In this document: one piece after another, positions 1 through 6,301 of the stretch
Layout: the number at the start of each line of letters is the position of its first letter
Numbering within the stretch: the first letter of the stretch is position 1
Assembly (NCBI GenBank): GCA_947589145.1
Contig: CANQCB010000056.1
Location: 1 to 8,792, forward strand
Length of the DNA: 8,792 nucleotides
Direction: 5' to 3'
DNA from: an uncultured Clostridia bacterium
GTDB taxonomy: Bacteria; Bacillota; Clostridia; Christensenellales; Pumilibacteraceae
Notes under the pieces: generated by a model
Databases searched by the model: none
The model's input: the letters and a program-made list of their open reading frames with translations, nothing else
Told to the model about the DNA's origin: nothing
Position numbers and translations under genes: made by a program

Positions 1-13
1 ATTCGTTGCGGGG

Positions 14-48
14 TCCGGGACACAGTCGAAAGTGTCCCGGAGTCTTTT
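14..48 (+). terminator. Strong hairpin, probable terminator of an upstream gene
   Basis: TCCGGGACAC (14-23) pairs perfectly with GTGTCCCGGA (32-41) around an 8-base loop, and is followed by GTCTTTT (42-48). A 10-bp GC-rich stem with a short T-run fits a rho-independent terminator for a gene that ends left of the window. The T-run is short (four), so termination may be imperfect. A repeat or structured-RNA role is possible because two further hairpins follow at once. Confidence 0.55.
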
Positions 49-49
49 G

Positions 50-99
50 GTTCTTTTGGGCTCTACAAAAGAACATTACTATTCCGCCTTTTCAAAAGG
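50..99. repeat. Two further hairpins after the first
   Basis: GTTCTTTTG (50-58) pairs with CAAAAGAAC (66-74), a perfect 9-bp stem with a 7-base loop. CCTTTT (87-92) and AAAAGG (94-99) form a compact inverted repeat with a single central base. Together with the stem at 14-41 this makes three hairpins in the first 100 bases. They may be terminator debris, a dispersed intergenic palindromic element, or part of a structured transcript. The window holds no second copy of the array. Confidence 0.45.
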
Positions 100-290
100 A
101 CGTTATTTTGTGTTTATAAGGATTGTATTATTAAGGATAATAGTTAAAAATAACCCTTTATCTCATAGTCGTTATATCTCAATATCAGCGCAACGGATAC
201 CAATAAAGGGGTTTGCGCCCAAATAATCGAGAAAGGGCAGAATACCCCTAAATAAAGCCCAACCATTATAAAAAAATTTCGAAAACCCTC
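100..290. other. AT-rich intergenic stretch without a gene
   Basis: No coding region is supported here. The stretch holds small AT-rich stems (126-131 with 137-142; 143-146 with 151-154). It also holds a two-tier stem: AGGGGT (207-212) can pair with ACCCCT (244-249), enclosing GCCC (217-220) with GGGC (235-238). All of it lies upstream of the glgB promoter, so it would reach the glgB message only from an upstream start. No riboswitch class was recognised. Confidence 0.5.
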
Positions 291-319
291 TTGAAATAAG
301 CAACATAATATGTTATAAT
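291..319 (+). promoter_or_regulatory. Sigma-A type promoter of glgBA, extended -10
   Basis: The -35 TTGAAA (291-296) and the perfect -10 TATAAT (314-319) are separated by 17 bases. TGT just upstream of the -10 gives an extended -10 element. Transcription would start near 326, giving a leader of about 23 bases that contains the GGAGG ribosome binding site (339-343) five bases before the glgB ATG. No operator is evident. Confidence 0.8.
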
Positions 320-348
320 CTCAAAGAAAGAAAAATGCGGAGGAGCGA

Positions 349-2301
349 ATGACAGACAGCGAATACCAATATTATTTTCACGCAGGCACACTGCAAAGCG
401 CGTACGAATACATGGGGTGTCATTGGGATAGAAAGACGAAACGTGCCATATTCCGTGTATGGGCGCCGCATGCCGACAGCGTATCCGTGATAGGCGACTT
501 CAACTATTGGAATAAGACCGCGAATTATATGTATCGTATAACCGAAAACGGCATATACGAAGGTATAATCGAAGGCGTCGAAGAGTATCAGACATACAAA
601 TACTTTGTACGCGGAAGAAACGGGCACGAAGTAGAGAAAGCCGATCCTTACGCATTTATGGATGAAACTCGCGGCAATACAGCGAGTAAAGTAGTCGCTC
701 TCGACAACTTCTGGTGGAACGACTCGAAGTGGATGAAAGAGCGCGCTTCGAAACCGCCGTATTCCGCGCCCATAAGCATATACGAGTGCAACATTGCTTC
801 CTGGCGCAAATATCCCGATGGCAACAACTACGATTACCGCAAATTCGCAGACGAAATCGTATATTATATGACGTATATGAACTTCACGCACCTCGAACTC
901 ATGGGCATTGCCGAGCACCCGTTCGACGGATCGTGGGGATATCAGGTAACGGGTTATTATGCTCCGACTTCGCGATACGGCAGGCCGGAGGACTTTGCGT
1001 ATCTTATCAACAAGTGCCACGAAAACGGCATAGCGGTTATTCTCGATTGGGTTCCGGGTCATTTTCCGAAGGACGAACACGGACTTTACAATTTCGACGG
1101 GGAGGCTTGTTACGAGCCCACGCATCCGCTTCGTTCCGAGCATAAGGAGTGGGGCACTATGTGTTTCGACTATTCGCGCCCCGAAGTAAAGTCTTTCCTC
1201 GTTTCCAACGCCATGATGTGGTTCGATAAGTATCACATAGACGGGTTGCGCGTAGACGCCGTCGCTTCTATGCTGTATCTCGACTACGGCAGGAGCGAGT
1301 GGCTTCCGAACGTTTACGGGGGAAGGGAAAATCTGGACGCCATTGATTTCTTCCGCTATCTCAACACGGCCGTATTCGAACATTACTCCAACGTTCTCAT
1401 GGTAGCCGAGGAGTCTACGGCTTTCCCCATGGTGACCAAACCCGCCGCTTGGGGCGGATTGGGCTTTAATTTCAAGTGGAATATGGGTTGGATGAACGAC
1501 ACGCTGTCTTACATAAAGTCGGACCCTTACTTCCGTCATTACAAGCACAATCTCATGACGTTCTCCATGGCATACGCGTTCTCGGAAAACTACGTGCTTC
1601 CCATATCCCACGACGAGGTGGTATACGGTAAAGGCTCGCTTATAAACAAAGTACCGGGAGATTACGACCTGAAATTCGCGGGAGTGCGCAACTACCTGCT
1701 TTATATGTTCTCTCATCCCGGTAAAAAATTGCTGTTCATGGGATGCGAATTGGGTCAGTGGTCGGAATGGAATTTCGAGCGCGAGATAGATTGGGTACTT
1801 GCCGAGTTCCCGCAACATCAGGGGTTGCAGAGATTTATCAAGGAATTGAATTGGATATACCGTAATCTTCCGGCGCTTTACGAGATAGAGGATAATTGGG
1901 ACGGATTCGAATGGTTGGTTGCGGACGACAGCGACGCCAACGTGCTCATTTTCGAGCGCAGAGACAGGGAGGGCAACCGCGCGCTTATCGTGCTTAACTT
2001 CGCACCGTGCGATTGGTACAATTATCGTATGCCCGTCGGGCTTGCCGGCAAATACACCCGACTTATCCGCACGTCGTATTACGGATGGGATCAAACTCCG
2101 GTAGAGATAAATTCCGAGCCCGTGCCCATTCGAAACAAGCCCGACAGTCTCGTCATGGATATCGAGAATATGAGCGGTTATATTTTCTATTGTCCCGCTC
2201 CCAAGCGGAAGAAAAAGGAAGAGCCGACCGAAACCGTTCGCAAAAAGCCGACGAAATCGACAAAGACAAAATCGGAAAAGTCCGTAAAAAACGAAAAATA
2301 A
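349..2301 (+). CDS. glgB: 1,4-alpha-glucan branching enzyme (GlgB, GH13)
   Basis: Cytoplasmic enzyme that cuts alpha-1,4-glucan chains and rejoins the piece in alpha-1,6 linkage, making the branches of glycogen. The 650-residue protein has an N-terminal CBM48-like beta domain (about 22-110), the GH13 barrel (about 140-520) and a C-terminal beta domain (about 525-615). The diagnostic block ELMGIAEHPFDGSWGYQVTG is at 183-202. GH13 region I is DWVPGHFPKDEHG (from 233). The expected catalytic residues are present: nucleophile D303 in GLRVDAV, acid/base E354 in MVAEEST, and stabiliser D422 in SHDEV. Oddities are YECNIASW (145-152), where most family members have YEVHLGSW, and a lysine-rich tail at 619-650 (12 Lys and 2 Arg in 32 residues). 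The ATG has GGAGG five bases upstream. It is the first gene of an operon with glgA, 32 bases ahead of it. Confidence 0.96.
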   Translation: MTDSEYQYYFHAGTLQSAYEYMGCHWDRKTKRAIFRVWAPHADSVSVIGDFNYWNKTANYMYRITENGIYEGIIEGVEEYQTYKYFVRGRNGHEVEKADPYAFMDETRGNTASKVVALDNFWWNDSKWMKERASKPPYSAPISIYECNIASWRKYPDGNNYDYRKFADEIVYYMTYMNFTHLELMGIAEHPFDGSWGYQVTGYYAPTSRYGRPEDFAYLINKCHENGIAVILDWVPGHFPKDEHGLYNFDGEACYEPTHPLRSEHKEWGTMCFDYSRPEVKSFLVSNAMMWFDKYHIDGLRVDAVASMLYLDYGRSEWLPNVYGGRENLDAIDFFRYLNTAVFEHYSNVLMVAEESTAFPMVTKPAAWGGLGFNFKWNMGWMNDTLSYIKSDPYFRHYKHNLMTFSMAYAFSENYVLPISHDEVVYGKGSLINKVPGDYDLKFAGVRNYLLYMFSHPGKKLLFMGCELGQWSEWNFEREIDWVLAEFPQHQGLQRFIKELNWIYRNLPALYEIEDNWDGFEWLVADDSDANVLIFERRDREGNRALIVLNFAPCDWYNYRMPVGLAGKYTRLIRTSYYGWDQTPVEINSEPVPIRNKPDSLVMDIENMSGYIFYCPAPKRKKKEEPTETVRKKPTKSTKTKSEKSVKNEK

Positions 2302-2306
2302 TCTGA

Positions 2307-2329
2307 ACCGAAAATTCGGTAAGGGGAGA
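2307..2329 (+). promoter_or_regulatory. glgB-glgA junction: small hairpin and glgA ribosome binding site
   Basis: The 32-base gap holds ACCGAA (2307-2312) facing TTCGGT (2315-2320), a short stem. It is followed by the purine-rich AGGGGAGA (2322-2329), four bases before the glgA ATG. The ribosome binding site is weaker than that of glgB, and the hairpin sits next to it. An ATG at 2330 leads to a stop after three codons and is not the start. The short gap supports co-transcription. Confidence 0.5.
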
Positions 2330-2333
2330 ATGT

Positions 2334-3881
2334 ATGAATAAAAAAACAGAAAAGCCGTCCGCGGCAACCGAAGAAAAGAAAGAGGCTTCGAAGAAAAGTA
2401 CGACAAGACCGAGAACGAAGGTAAAAATAACCGAAGTTCCCAAAAAACGGGATCTCAGCAAACCTCTGGTACTTTACGTAGCCGCCGAGGTCAATCCTTT
2501 TTCGCAGACAGGGGGTTTGGGCGAAGTCGCAAGTTCGCTTCCCGTCGCGGTAAACGAAATAGGCGGTGCGGAAATGGCGGTTGTAACGCCGCTTTACGAA
2601 TGCGTGGCTGAGAAGTACCGCAAGGACTTCGAGTTTATTTGCCACATCAACGTGCCCGTGGCATGGCGCAGCCAATACGCGGGATTGTTCCGCTACGTAT
2701 ATCGCGGCGTAACGCACTACTTCATCGACAACGAATATTATTTCAAACGCGAGAAGTTATACGGATATTTCGACGACGCGGAGCGTTTCGCATTCTTCAC
2801 GAGGGCGGTGCTCGAACTTATGCCGTATATGGACTTTAAGCCGAACATTTTGCACGTAAACGATTGGCACACCGCGCTCGTACCCATTTACTACAAGTTG
2901 TACTATATGTACAGAGAAGAGTATGCGGATATCAAGACGATAGTCACCATACATAACATAGAATATCAGGGAAAATACGACGGAAACCTGCTCGAAGACG
3001 TTTTCGGAATTTCGGGTTTTCAATACTTTACGCTCGAATGGGGCGGCTGCGTAAACCTGCTTTTCGGCTCGATAGCGTACAGCGACATGGTATCCACCGT
3101 GTCCGAAACGTATGCGGAAGAATTAAAAACGCGCGAACATGCTTGCGGACTTCAAGACGCCATAAACAGATTCTCGGATAAACTCACGGGCATAGTAAAC
3201 GGAATAGATACGGAGGTATACAATCCCGCAACCGCGCCCGCGCTTTTCGCCCATTACGACGCGAAAGATCCGAGCAAAAAGACGGAGAACAAACTCGGGC
3301 TTCAAAAAATGCTCGGACTGCCCGAAAGAGCGGACGTACCCATGATCACGATGGTCAGCCGCCTTGCTTCGCATAAAGGTCTGGACATTTTGAAAAGCGC
3401 AATGCCGAATATAATAAAAGAGGACGTGCAATTCGTACTGCTCGGCACGGGCGAAGCCGAATACGAAGGATACTTTGCCGACCTTCAAAACGCATATCCC
3501 GACAAAGCGCGCGCGCTTATAATGTTCAATAAAGATATGTCGCAAAGACTTTTCGCGGCAGGCGATATCTATATGATGCCGTCGAGAAGCGAGCCTTGCG
3601 GTTTGGGACAGATGATGGCAATGCGCTACGGCACCATTCCCATCGTCCGAAACGTAGGCGGTTTGAACGATACCGTCAGAGAGGGCGAGGGCGGAAACGG
3701 CTTCATCGCGACGGAATATTCGGGAGAGTCATTGTATGCGGCGACAAAACGCGCGATAGATTTGTATGCGGATAAAGAAAAGTGGAGCGCGCTCGTATCC
3801 CGCGCAATGAACGAGGATTTCTCGTGGTCGGTAAGCGCACGGAAATATATCGACCTTTACTATAAATTGCTTAAAAAATAA
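2334..3881 (+). CDS. glgA: Glycogen synthase (GlgA, GT5)
   Basis: Transfers glucose from a nucleotide sugar (ADP-glucose in most bacteria) to the non-reducing end of alpha-1,4-glucan. The 515 residues comprise a charged N-terminal extension (1-42), a GT5 N-terminal domain (about 44-290) and a GT1-type C-terminal domain (about 330-495). Recognisable motifs are PFSQTGGLGEV (55-65), HVNDWHT (174-180), TIHNIEYQG (205-213), VSRLASHKGLD (341-351, with R343 and K348), SRSEPCGLGQ (417-426, with E420 and C422) and VGGLNDTV (441-448). These match the E. coli substrate-binding and catalytic positions, except that Q58 stands where the KxGGL lysine is usual. Family members are typically about 475-480 residues; the excess is the lysine/glutamate-rich N-terminus. 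It follows glgB by 32 bases and is followed by a terminator. glgC and glgD are not in the window. Confidence 0.95.
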   Translation: MNKKTEKPSAATEEKKEASKKSTTRPRTKVKITEVPKKRDLSKPLVLYVAAEVNPFSQTGGLGEVASSLPVAVNEIGGAEMAVVTPLYECVAEKYRKDFEFICHINVPVAWRSQYAGLFRYVYRGVTHYFIDNEYYFKREKLYGYFDDAERFAFFTRAVLELMPYMDFKPNILHVNDWHTALVPIYYKLYYMYREEYADIKTIVTIHNIEYQGKYDGNLLEDVFGISGFQYFTLEWGGCVNLLFGSIAYSDMVSTVSETYAEELKTREHACGLQDAINRFSDKLTGIVNGIDTEVYNPATAPALFAHYDAKDPSKKTENKLGLQKMLGLPERADVPMITMVSRLASHKGLDILKSAMPNIIKEDVQFVLLGTGEAEYEGYFADLQNAYPDKARALIMFNKDMSQRLFAAGDIYMMPSRSEPCGLGQMMAMRYGTIPIVRNVGGLNDTVREGEGGNGFIATEYSGESLYAATKRAIDLYADKEKWSALVSRAMNEDFSWSVSARKYIDLYYKLLKK

Positions 3882-3905
3882 ATTAAAATAAAAGTAGGTA
3901 AAAAC

Positions 3906-3937
3906 AAAAACGCGCTTCGAACAAGAAGCGCGTTTTT
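3906..3937. terminator. Bidirectional terminator between glgA and the spoIIQ-like gene
   Basis: CGCGCTTC (3911-3918) pairs with GAAGCGCG (3925-3932) around a 6-base loop, flanked by five A (3906-3910) and five T (3933-3937). It therefore has a T-run in both directions. It lies 24 bases after the glgA stop and 24 bases beyond the stop of the convergent - strand gene, so it can end both transcripts. Confidence 0.88.
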
Positions 3938-3961
3938 GCAAAAAAGGATGGATGAAAACGA

Positions 3962-4648
3962 TTACTTTTCTTCGGAAGGTGAAATCAGGGACATGGGGTC
4001 GACAAAATCGCCGTTAGCGTCGGTAATTTCAAGGTGCAGGTGCGCGCCGTCGTTCTGCTCGTTGGACATGGAGTCGGACACGTAACCGAGTTGCGTACCT
4101 TTGGAAACGGAGTCGCCCTCTTCGACGAAGATGTCGTTTGAAAGGGACATATATTGCGCGGTATATCCGTCCGTTTGATTTACGGTGATCACATATCCGT
4201 ACTGCGTGGTATAAGCAATGCTATCCACGGTGCCGCCGTATATCGCGGAAACGACCGCGCCTTTATCCGTTTTGAAATCGGTGCCGTTGTGAGTGGAATA
4301 CCATTTGAGGGTGTTTGACCACACCATTTCCGAAACGTTGAACTCCTGCCCGAGCGTATAGGAAAGGAGGGGAGAACCGTACGAAATTGCGCCCGAAGTA
4401 GTCTCGTCGTCGGGGTCGCTCGGCAAATTCGGCGGATCTGCGGGATCGGACGGCTTGGACGGATCTGCGGGGTCGGACGGGTTGGACGGATCGGCGGGAG
4501 TCGAAGGACCGGAAGGATCGTCGATCACGTCGTTATTGTTGCCGACGCTGACGGCTATTGTTGTGATAACGACCGCAATGACCACCGCAAGCGCGATAGC
4601 GATCAATGCGATCAGGGTTTTCTTGCTTTTTTTGTTTTCTTTGTTCAT
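3962..4648 (-). CDS. Membrane-anchored M23/LytM-domain protein, SpoIIQ-like
   Basis: The 228-residue protein has a short basic cytoplasmic N-terminus (KKSKK), one membrane segment (about 11-35), a Pro/Asp/Ser-rich linker (about 43-82) and an extracellular M23 domain (about 95-220). The zinc ligands of the family are present: H120 and D124 in HNGTDF, and H205 in HLHLE. The usual 'YxHL' catalytic histidine is S168 in YMSLS. That Tyr-x-Ser-Leu-Ser replacement, the single-pass layout and the VDPMSLI ending resemble SpoIIQ. SpoIIQ is the forespore protein that pairs with SpoIIIAH across the engulfment space, and it is structural rather than lytic. I infer that role; the sequence itself shows only a degenerate M23 protein. 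The ATG has GGAGG five bases upstream, and a sigma-F-like promoter precedes it. The gene stands alone, not beside spoIID or spoIIID. An enzymatically weak cell-wall endopeptidase is the alternative. Confidence 0.72.
   Translation of the reverse strand: MNKENKKSKKTLIALIAIALAVVIAVVITTIAVSVGNNNDVIDDPSGPSTPADPSNPSDPADPSKPSDPADPPNLPSDPDDETTSGAISYGSPLLSYTLGQEFNVSEMVWSNTLKWYSTHNGTDFKTDKGAVVSAIYGGTVDSIAYTTQYGYVITVNQTDGYTAQYMSLSNDIFVEEGDSVSKGTQLGYVSDSMSNEQNDGAHLHLEITDANGDFVDPMSLISPSEEK
4434..4514. repeat. 27-bp tandem repeat encoding the Pro-Asp-Ser linker
   Basis: Three successive 27-base units start at 4434, 4461 and 4488. The first two differ at 2 of 27 positions and the third is more diverged. 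Each unit encodes nine residues of the pattern PADPSxPSD in the spoIIQ-like protein, between its membrane segment and its M23 domain. Because the unit is a multiple of three, copy-number change would alter linker length without a frameshift. Confidence 0.8.
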
Positions 4649-4674
4649 GAGAACCTCCGTTTTTGTTCACGGAG

Positions 4675-4703
4675 AATTATAACCACAAGCGCGAGCGATA
4701 TAC
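4675..4703 (-). promoter_or_regulatory. Candidate sigma-F promoter of the spoIIQ-like gene
   Basis: Read on the - strand, GTATA (4703-4699) is followed after 14 bases by GGTTATAATT (4684-4675). This matches the sigma-F pattern as I recall it (GYATA, about 15 bases, GGnnAnAHTR), with only the final base off. The start point would be near 4668, leaving a leader of about 20 bases with the ribosome binding site at 4658-4654. The same -10 contains TATAAT, but no good sigma-A -35 or TGn lies at the right distance. The assignment is by eye. Confidence 0.5.
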
Positions 4704-4730
4704 CACAAAAATCAAACTTTATAAAATCAT

Positions 4731-4759
4731 TTGCCATTTGAGAAAAAATATGATAAAAT
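4731..4759 (+). promoter_or_regulatory. Sigma-A type promoter of citrate synthase, extended -10
   Basis: TTGCCA (4731-4736), 17 bases, then TAAAAT (4754-4759), preceded by TGA (4751-4753) as an extended -10. Transcription would start near 4766, giving a leader of about 53 bases. It runs divergently from the spoIIQ-like promoter. Confidence 0.65.
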
Positions 4760-4782
4760 ACACCAAAAGTAATTGCGAAGCC

Positions 4783-4813
4783 TCATTTGTAAGTGCAAAT
4801 GAATAAAAGGAGG
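4783..4813 (+). promoter_or_regulatory. Leader hairpin and ribosome binding site of citrate synthase
   Basis: TCATTTG (4783-4789) pairs with CAAATGA (4796-4802), a 7-bp stem with a 6-base loop, ending five bases before the strong ribosome binding site AAGGAGG (4807-4813). That site places the start at the ATG of 4819, five bases further on. An in-frame GTG at 4813 overlaps the ribosome binding site itself and cannot be the main start. The hairpin does not cover the site, so it may protect the message 5' end or have no role. Confidence 0.5.
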
Positions 4814-4818
4814 TGCTC

Positions 4819-6186
4819 ATGGCAGACAAAATAACAAGCGAGTTTGACAGACTTTCCGCTTTGTGTGAGGAGAGTTCTACCATAGACCCTTCTCTCTACG
4901 CCGATTACGAGGTTTACAGAGGGTTGAGACGTCCGGACGGCAGCGGAGTATGTACGGGTTTGACGGACGTAGCCGACGTCATGGTAAATACGAAAGTCGA
5001 CGGAATTATCAAGCCGTGCCCGGGCGTGCTTTACTATCGCGGATATAACGTAAAGGACATAGTCGAAGACTGCATGCAAAACCATCACTTCGGATTCGAA
5101 GATACGGCATATCTTCTTCTTTTCGGCAAACTTCCGAACCAAGACGAGTCGTTGAAATTCAAGGAACTCCTCGGCAGTCTGAGATCTCTTCCCACCGCGT
5201 TTTTCAGAGACGTAATAATGAAGTCGCCCAGCGTGGATATAATGAACTCCATGGCTCGTTCCGTATTGACGTTATATTCTTCCGACGACAGGGCGGACGA
5301 TCTTTCGTTCTCTAACGTACTTCGCCAATGCCTTATGCTCATCGCCGTTTTTCCTCAGCTCGCGGTTTACGGCTATCAGGCGTATGCGTATTACAAATCC
5401 ACGAGCAACAGTTTCTTCATTCACGATCCCGACCCCAATCTTTCGACGGCGGAAAACATACTCCACATGCTCCGTATCGACAGCAAATACACCAAACTCG
5501 AAGCGCGAGTGCTCGACCTTGCTTTGGTGCTTCACGCCGAGCACGGCGGCGGCAACAACTCGACGTTTACGACGAGGCTGGTTTCCTCGACGGGAACGGA
5601 TACGTATTCCGCGATAGCGGCGGCGCTCGGATCGCTCAAAGGTCCCAAACACGGCGGCGCCAATATAAAGGTCATACAAATGTTCGCGGATATAAAAGAG
5701 CACGTAAAAGATTGGTCTGACGAGGATGAGATCCGCAGATATCTGACAAAAATACTCGATAAAAAAGCCTTCGACCGCACGGGCTTGATATACGGCCTCG
5801 GTCATGCGATATATCAGATATCCGACCCGAGAGCGGAAGTTTTTTGCAGCGCGGTTGCGAAAATCGCGAAAGAGAAACACCGCGACGACGAATTCAGACT
5901 TTATAAATGCGTGGAAAAAATAGGAGCCGAACTGCTCACTGACCGCCGCAAGACGGACAAGGGCGTTTGCGCGAACGTGGACTTTTACAGCGGCTTTTTC
6001 TATCAGATGCTCGGGCTTCCGCAGGAACTCTTTACGCCTATGTTCGCCGTCGCGCGAATTGCGGGTTGGAGCGCGCACCGCATGGAGGAATTGATTTCTT
6101 CGGGCGGAAAAATCATGCGCCCGGCTTACCTTTACGTCGGCGATCATAAAAAATACATAAAGTTAAGCGACAGGGGAGACGAATAA
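4819..6186 (+). CDS. gltA: Citrate synthase
   Basis: Condenses acetyl-CoA with oxaloacetate to give citrate and CoA, the entry step of the TCA cycle or of the partial route to glutamate in anaerobes. The protein is 455 residues from the ATG chosen by its ribosome binding site. The three catalytic residues are visible: H242 in LHAEHGGGNNST, H278 in GPKHGGAN and D388 in NVDFYSG. The C-terminal block MFAVARIAGWSAHRMEE (408-424) is typical, and DPRA is at 336-339. Near it GLGHAIY (326-332) has Ala where many family members have Arg (GHRVY), probably a subfamily trait. The N-terminus NTKVDGIIKPCPGVLYYRGY (57-76) resembles the citrate synthases of Clostridia. The gene stands alone, without aconitase or isocitrate dehydrogenase nearby, between its own promoter and terminator. 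2-methylcitrate synthase activity cannot be excluded. Confidence 0.94.
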   Translation: MADKITSEFDRLSALCEESSTIDPSLYADYEVYRGLRRPDGSGVCTGLTDVADVMVNTKVDGIIKPCPGVLYYRGYNVKDIVEDCMQNHHFGFEDTAYLLLFGKLPNQDESLKFKELLGSLRSLPTAFFRDVIMKSPSVDIMNSMARSVLTLYSSDDRADDLSFSNVLRQCLMLIAVFPQLAVYGYQAYAYYKSTSNSFFIHDPDPNLSTAENILHMLRIDSKYTKLEARVLDLALVLHAEHGGGNNSTFTTRLVSSTGTDTYSAIAAALGSLKGPKHGGANIKVIQMFADIKEHVKDWSDEDEIRRYLTKILDKKAFDRTGLIYGLGHAIYQISDPRAEVFCSAVAKIAKEKHRDDEFRLYKCVEKIGAELLTDRRKTDKGVCANVDFYSGFFYQMLGLPQELFTPMFAVARIAGWSAHRMEELISSGGKIMRPAYLYVGDHKKYIKLSDRGDE

Positions 6187-6249
6187 CCGCGAAATAATAA
6201 CGCCGAACAAAAATAGGGTAAAAGAACGCTTATTTTCGGAAATAACAAC

Positions 6250-6283
6250 AAGAGTCGGGATGTTGTATCTCGACTCTTTTTTT
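6250..6283 (+). terminator. Terminator of citrate synthase
   Basis: A 12-base arm (6250-6261) pairs with 6267-6278, with one G-T wobble and a 5-base loop, and runs into seven T (6277-6283). It is a strong rho-independent terminator 63 bases after the stop codon. On the - strand the hairpin is followed by a moderately T-rich stretch, so it may also end murG transcripts. Confidence 0.88.
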
Positions 6284-6301
6284 GCCTTTTGCAAGGGCTT
6301 G

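Noticed and set aside
32..226. 64-residue ORF near the left edge
   Set aside because: It starts at a GTG inside the 3' arm of the first hairpin, has no ribosome binding site and crosses AT-rich non-coding sequence.
714..1145. 143-residue out-of-frame ORF inside glgB
   Set aside because: Arg/His-rich shadow translation typical of a shifted frame.
313..2406. 697-residue antisense ORF over glgB
   Set aside because: It is in codon register with glgB and open only because glgB lacks TTA, CTA and TCA codons. It has no recognisable domain, and glgB is a clear gene.
4655..4674. Hairpin that would mask the ribosome binding site of the spoIIQ-like gene
   Set aside because: CTCCGT and ACGGAG do pair, but the distal arm lies between the -10 and the expected start point, so it would not be in the transcript unless transcription starts further upstream.
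4813..4818. GTG start two codons upstream of the citrate synthase ATG
   Set aside because: The GTG overlaps the AAGGAGG ribosome binding site; the ATG at 4819 is correctly spaced.
4799..4834. Eleven-codon upstream ORF overlapping the citrate synthase start
   Set aside because: It has no ribosome binding site of its own and its codons include the ribosome binding site of the real gene; likely chance.
5272..6147. 291-residue antisense ORF over citrate synthase
   Set aside because: In register with citrate synthase and without recognisable motifs.
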